64,000 nt of DNA, taken from NCBI GenBank assembly GCA_024803745.1, contig JANJXV010000024.1:16935927-16999926 (forward strand). The letters run 5' to 3'. This DNA is from Megascapheus bottae (taxonomy: Eukaryota > Chordata > Mammalia > Rodentia > Geomyidae). The notes under the pieces were generated by a model. It worked only from the letters and a program-made list of their open reading frames with translations. It did no database searches and had not been told where the DNA came from. The position numbers and the translations under genes are program-made. Positions 60,800 through 64,000 of the stretch are shown piece after piece; the stretch's first letter is position 1; every line of letters starts with the position of its first letter.

Positions 60800-61830
60800 T
60801 GAATTCATATAACATTCTAATGGTTTTAGGTATTTTCTGTTATAATTTTGAGTGGAACTTGTCTTTCTTTCACCTACTCTTTCAGGAGATTGATATACAT
60901 TGACACCTACTCATTCTCAGTGGCCTGTGCAAATCAGAAAGGACTCCAAAGTCTCTGGGCCTGGCAAGCATGCAGCTAGGGCAGGAAACGAGTCCCAGTC
61001 ATTTGGTCTCACCCGAAGCACCACAAAGCCTTCCAGAAGACAGACTCTCAAAACTTCACAGGAAGTAGGGAGGGGGCCTTTCCCGTGCGGCAGAACCAGA
61101 CAAGATGGGTTCTAGAGGATTATCCACTGCCACACTAAGTCATAATTTGCTACTGATAGAGAAGTACATACGTGTGTGGACGCTTAGCTTTCTTTACATG
61201 ACAGCCCATTAAAGCTTATCTGTAAAACGATTCCCACTTGCAGGTCCACAGCTCCCTCAGTGGTGTGAAAGGTGCAGAATTATAGTCGTGCGGTGACATG
61301 CCTTCCACAGCTACTGAGAATAGAGACTCGAGAAGAGTTTGGGACCAGGAATTTTTGTGGGTACTTTTTGGTTTTAGTTTTGCCTCCAGATTCATAGGGA
61401 TAGCCTATTCTTTTGCAAGAATAATGCTATCAGCACTTCCGTAAGGATCCAATGACATCATGAACAGGCAAAACTGCTGATGTAAGTACAATTTTCAATG
61501 CTGCATATTAATCACATTAAAAACAGAAATGAATCATTTTACATGGCAAAATAAAATGCAGTACGTATATATAGAGAGAGGGGGGAAGGGAGGAGAGTTC
61601 TTTTACAAAGAAAGAAGGGCTCTGGTGTAATAGGGAGGAAACAATATCATGTGTTTAATACATACACAGAGAAAGAGAGCTTATTTACCATACTGAATTC
61701 CAAAGAATTCATTATCAAAATCACAGAAGTTCCTATCACGTACTGCATTTGACATTGGTCAGAAAGAATCTAGAATGGTGCACTCAACTTCTCAAATTTG
61801 GCCATCACTTGTTTATTAGTTGGTTTTTCT
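60800..61830. other. WDR91 intron, no recognised element
   Basis: No exon or repeat family seen. A short purine run lies at 61573-61597. Confidence 0.4.
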
Positions 61831-61837
61831 TTTTGTT

Positions 61838-62052
61838 TTTGCTGGTACTGGGGTTTGAACCCAGGGTCTCTCACTCTTGCTCATCTCTTCTGCTCACAGA
61901 TGATGCTCTACCATATGAGCCACGTCTCTCCTTCCACACAGCTGTTTAGAGAGAGGAGTCTTGTGGATTGTTCACCTCTGAGCCTCAGTTCTCAGATCTC
62001 AGCCTCCTGAGTAGCTAAAGATTATGGGCTTGAGTCACCAATGCCTGGCTGG
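61838..62052 (-). repeat. Old B1-type SINE, antisense
   Basis: ctggtactggggtttgaaccc to gggcttgagtcaccaatgcc. Confidence 0.65.
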
Positions 62053-62176
62053 GTACCTAATTATAACAGGAAACATTAGAATGTCCTCCCAGAGAAAGGG
62101 GCCACAATGTGAACGATTTGTCATGAGAGGCTGGGGAGAGGGAAGAGCAGAGTGCTTGGTATAAGAAATGTAAGAC

Positions 62177-62532
62177 TTGGATGAGACTAAACCAAATGAA
62201 CTCCAGGATATGGAAACAAAAGGGTTTATTTATCTTGTCGTTCTTAATGTACTACGTTATTTCTTTTTTCTTTTTTTCCCCTTCTGGTTAATCTCATGAG
62301 GTTACTGTATCTGACTCTGTTACCTGGTATATTATATATACGTTTATTTATTTGAAATAGGGAAGGGAAGGGGAGAAAACAAGATGATTAGGAGGGGGTG
62401 GGGGAAGGAAAATAGAGACAAAAACATGAGAAGGGGTATCAATGTGCAAGAAGTAATGCACTCACACCTGACAAATGTAACTGTAACCTCTCTATACATT
62501 ACCCCAACAATAAAATAAAATTAAAAAAAAAA
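62177..62532 (+). mobile_element. 5'-truncated L1 3' UTR, sense
   Basis: Begins just after a 12 bp target copy (62165-62176) and ends in an A run that leads into a SINE. Confidence 0.85.
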
Positions 62533-62538
62533 AAAGGG

Positions 62539-62738
62539 GGCCGGGAGTTTGGCCTAGTGGTTAAAGTGCTTGCTTAGCATGCATGAAGACCCGGGGTTCG
62601 ATTCCTCGGTACCACATCTATAGAAAAAAGCCGGAAGTGGTGCTGAGGCTCAAGTGGTAGAGCTCTAACCTTGAGAAAGTCCAAGGACAGTGCTCAGGCC
62701 CTGAGCTCAAGCCCAGGACTGGCAAAAAAAAAAAAAAG
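62539..62738 (+). repeat. IDL-Geo SINE joined to the L1 tail
   Basis: Starts in the L1 poly(A); the second target copy (gaaatgtaagac, 62739-62750) follows the SINE tail. Confidence 0.9.
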
Positions 62739-63048
62739 GAAATGTAAGACATCTCATACTCTTGCTCACAAGGGAGAGGTAAGAACAGTAAACAAATGTT
62801 ATAGATTCCTACTAATAGCAGGCTCACAAGCATGCACCTACTTTAACAAGCAATGCGCTCCGAATCATAAGAGGCAATCAATCCAGATACCTGTTCCTAT
62901 GCTCAGTTGGAAGGTGGGCCATGGACCTGTAAGTCTCCTTTGAACTCTAAAATTCTGTTATGCTCTTGAACCTCAAAAGTATACTTGAAATACCAGTGGC
63001 TGAGTTTAAATAATTAACTGATAAATAAAGAAATGATACCCAACGATG

Positions 63049-63238
63049 GGGCCGGGAGTTTGGCCTAGTGGTAGAGTGCTTGTCTAGCATGCAGGAAGAC
63101 CTGGGTTCATATACACAGAAAAAAGCTGGAAGTGGTACTGTGGCTCAAGTGGTAGAGCTCTAGTATTGTGAAAAGTCCAAGGAAAATGTTCAGGCCCTGA
63201 GTTCAAGCCCCACAACTGACAAAAAAAAAAAAAAGAAC
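63049..63238 (+). repeat. IDL-Geo SINE with left-half deletion
   Basis: gggttcat runs into atacacagaaaa, so about 15 bp after the B box are gone. Confidence 0.83.
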
Positions 63239-63639
63239 TGATTTGACCCATGTGTTTGTCCAAGTGTAGATTGTAGTCTTCATTCAGAAACTGTACAAAT
63301 ATACCACACAGTGACCCAACCTCTACAGTTATATTTTTTAAAAAACAAAGTAAAAAATGTTTTGCTGCAAACTATGTATTTCCATTTCCACTTCTATTCT
63401 TTATCTCCCCATACCACAGCAATGTCACCATGTGACAACCACAGTCCCTGCGTATATAGAGTGGCCACAGGCCACAAAGAAGCTGTTTGCTTTGACTTTA
63501 GGTTAGTGAAGTTGGATTGCATGATATCAACCCTGCATATCATCTGCTATATGTTACCTGGTGCAGAGAGATCCGCAGCAAACAGCAAGCTGTACTTGGT
63601 TATATTCCAAAGAACTGAAATATCAATTTCAAGATTGAA

Positions 63640-63845
63640 ATTTTCAGCTGAGTACTGATGGCTCACACCTATAATCTTAGCTACCCAGGAAGCTGATATT
63701 TTGGGGAGCTCAGAAATGTCCCATGAGTCTCTAAATTAATAAGCAAAAAGCCAGGAGGGAGATATAGCTCAAGCGGTACCGTACCAACCAAGAAAGCATG
63801 CCAACCAAGCATGAGGCCCTGAATTCAAACATCAGCTTAAAAATA
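63640..63845 (+). repeat. Old B1/Geo-type SINE
   Basis: gatggctcacacctataatc to gaattcaaacatcagc; strongly diverged. Confidence 0.55.
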
Positions 63846-64000
63846 AGTAAATTTTCAGAAAAATAATTATGTGAGTAACTATGATTGGTTTTTCACTTCC
63901 TCTGCCTTCGTGGAGGTGAGATGACAGCGATCTTGCATTAACTGAGGTCTCCAAATGGAATCAGATACCCATGCAGACCAGATCCATCTGGTGTCCACTT

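Overview
This is a mammalian nuclear window: spliced genes with GT/AG introns, LINE-1 tails, many CA/TG microsatellites and one CpG island. The most abundant repeat is a dimeric SINE with a tRNA-Ala/ID-like left half and a second 'Geo' half, the arrangement described for Geomyoidea (kangaroo rats, pocket mice, pocket gophers). A geomyoid rodent, perhaps Dipodomys-like, is my inference. Gene order matches human 7q33 (AGBL3, TMEM140/CYREN, WDR91).

Region 1 (1-22 kb, + strand) is the 3' half of AGBL3 (cytosolic carboxypeptidase 3). Eleven exons join in one frame and encode the last 482 residues; a candidate poly(A) signal lies at 22255. Its introns hold SINEs, L1 fragments and a 1.1 kb retrocopy flanked by a target-site duplication.

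Region 2 (22-36 kb) has no convincing coding exon. It holds an AT-rich island, L1 tails, SINEs, microsatellites and a 150 bp pyrimidine tract. Near 25.2-25.5 kb I propose a TMEM140 first exon: an interferon-response-like element is followed by a strong splice donor whose phase fits the TMEM140 coding exon.

Region 3 (36.6-44.3 kb) holds TMEM140 (+) and CYREN (-), which converge tail to tail with poly(A) signals about 13 bp apart. CYREN is complete in three coding exons (156 aa) with both Ku-binding ends kept. Its promoter is probably the CpG island at 43.73-44.33 kb. An unidentified exon-like open stretch lies in its first intron.

Region 4 (45-64 kb, - strand) is the 3' part of WDR91. Nine exons encode the last 450 residues, including a whole seven-bladed WD40 propeller; the 5' exons lie beyond the window. 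A 20-bp minisatellite ends about 10 bp from one of its splice donors.

The genes are unrelated in function: tubulin deglutamylation (AGBL3), a small membrane protein (TMEM140), control of end joining (CYREN) and endosome maturation (WDR91). I found no defence island, CRISPR array or other multi-gene system. The main points of interest are TMEM140 frame changes, the orphan exon, repeats next to splice sites, and retroelement structures.
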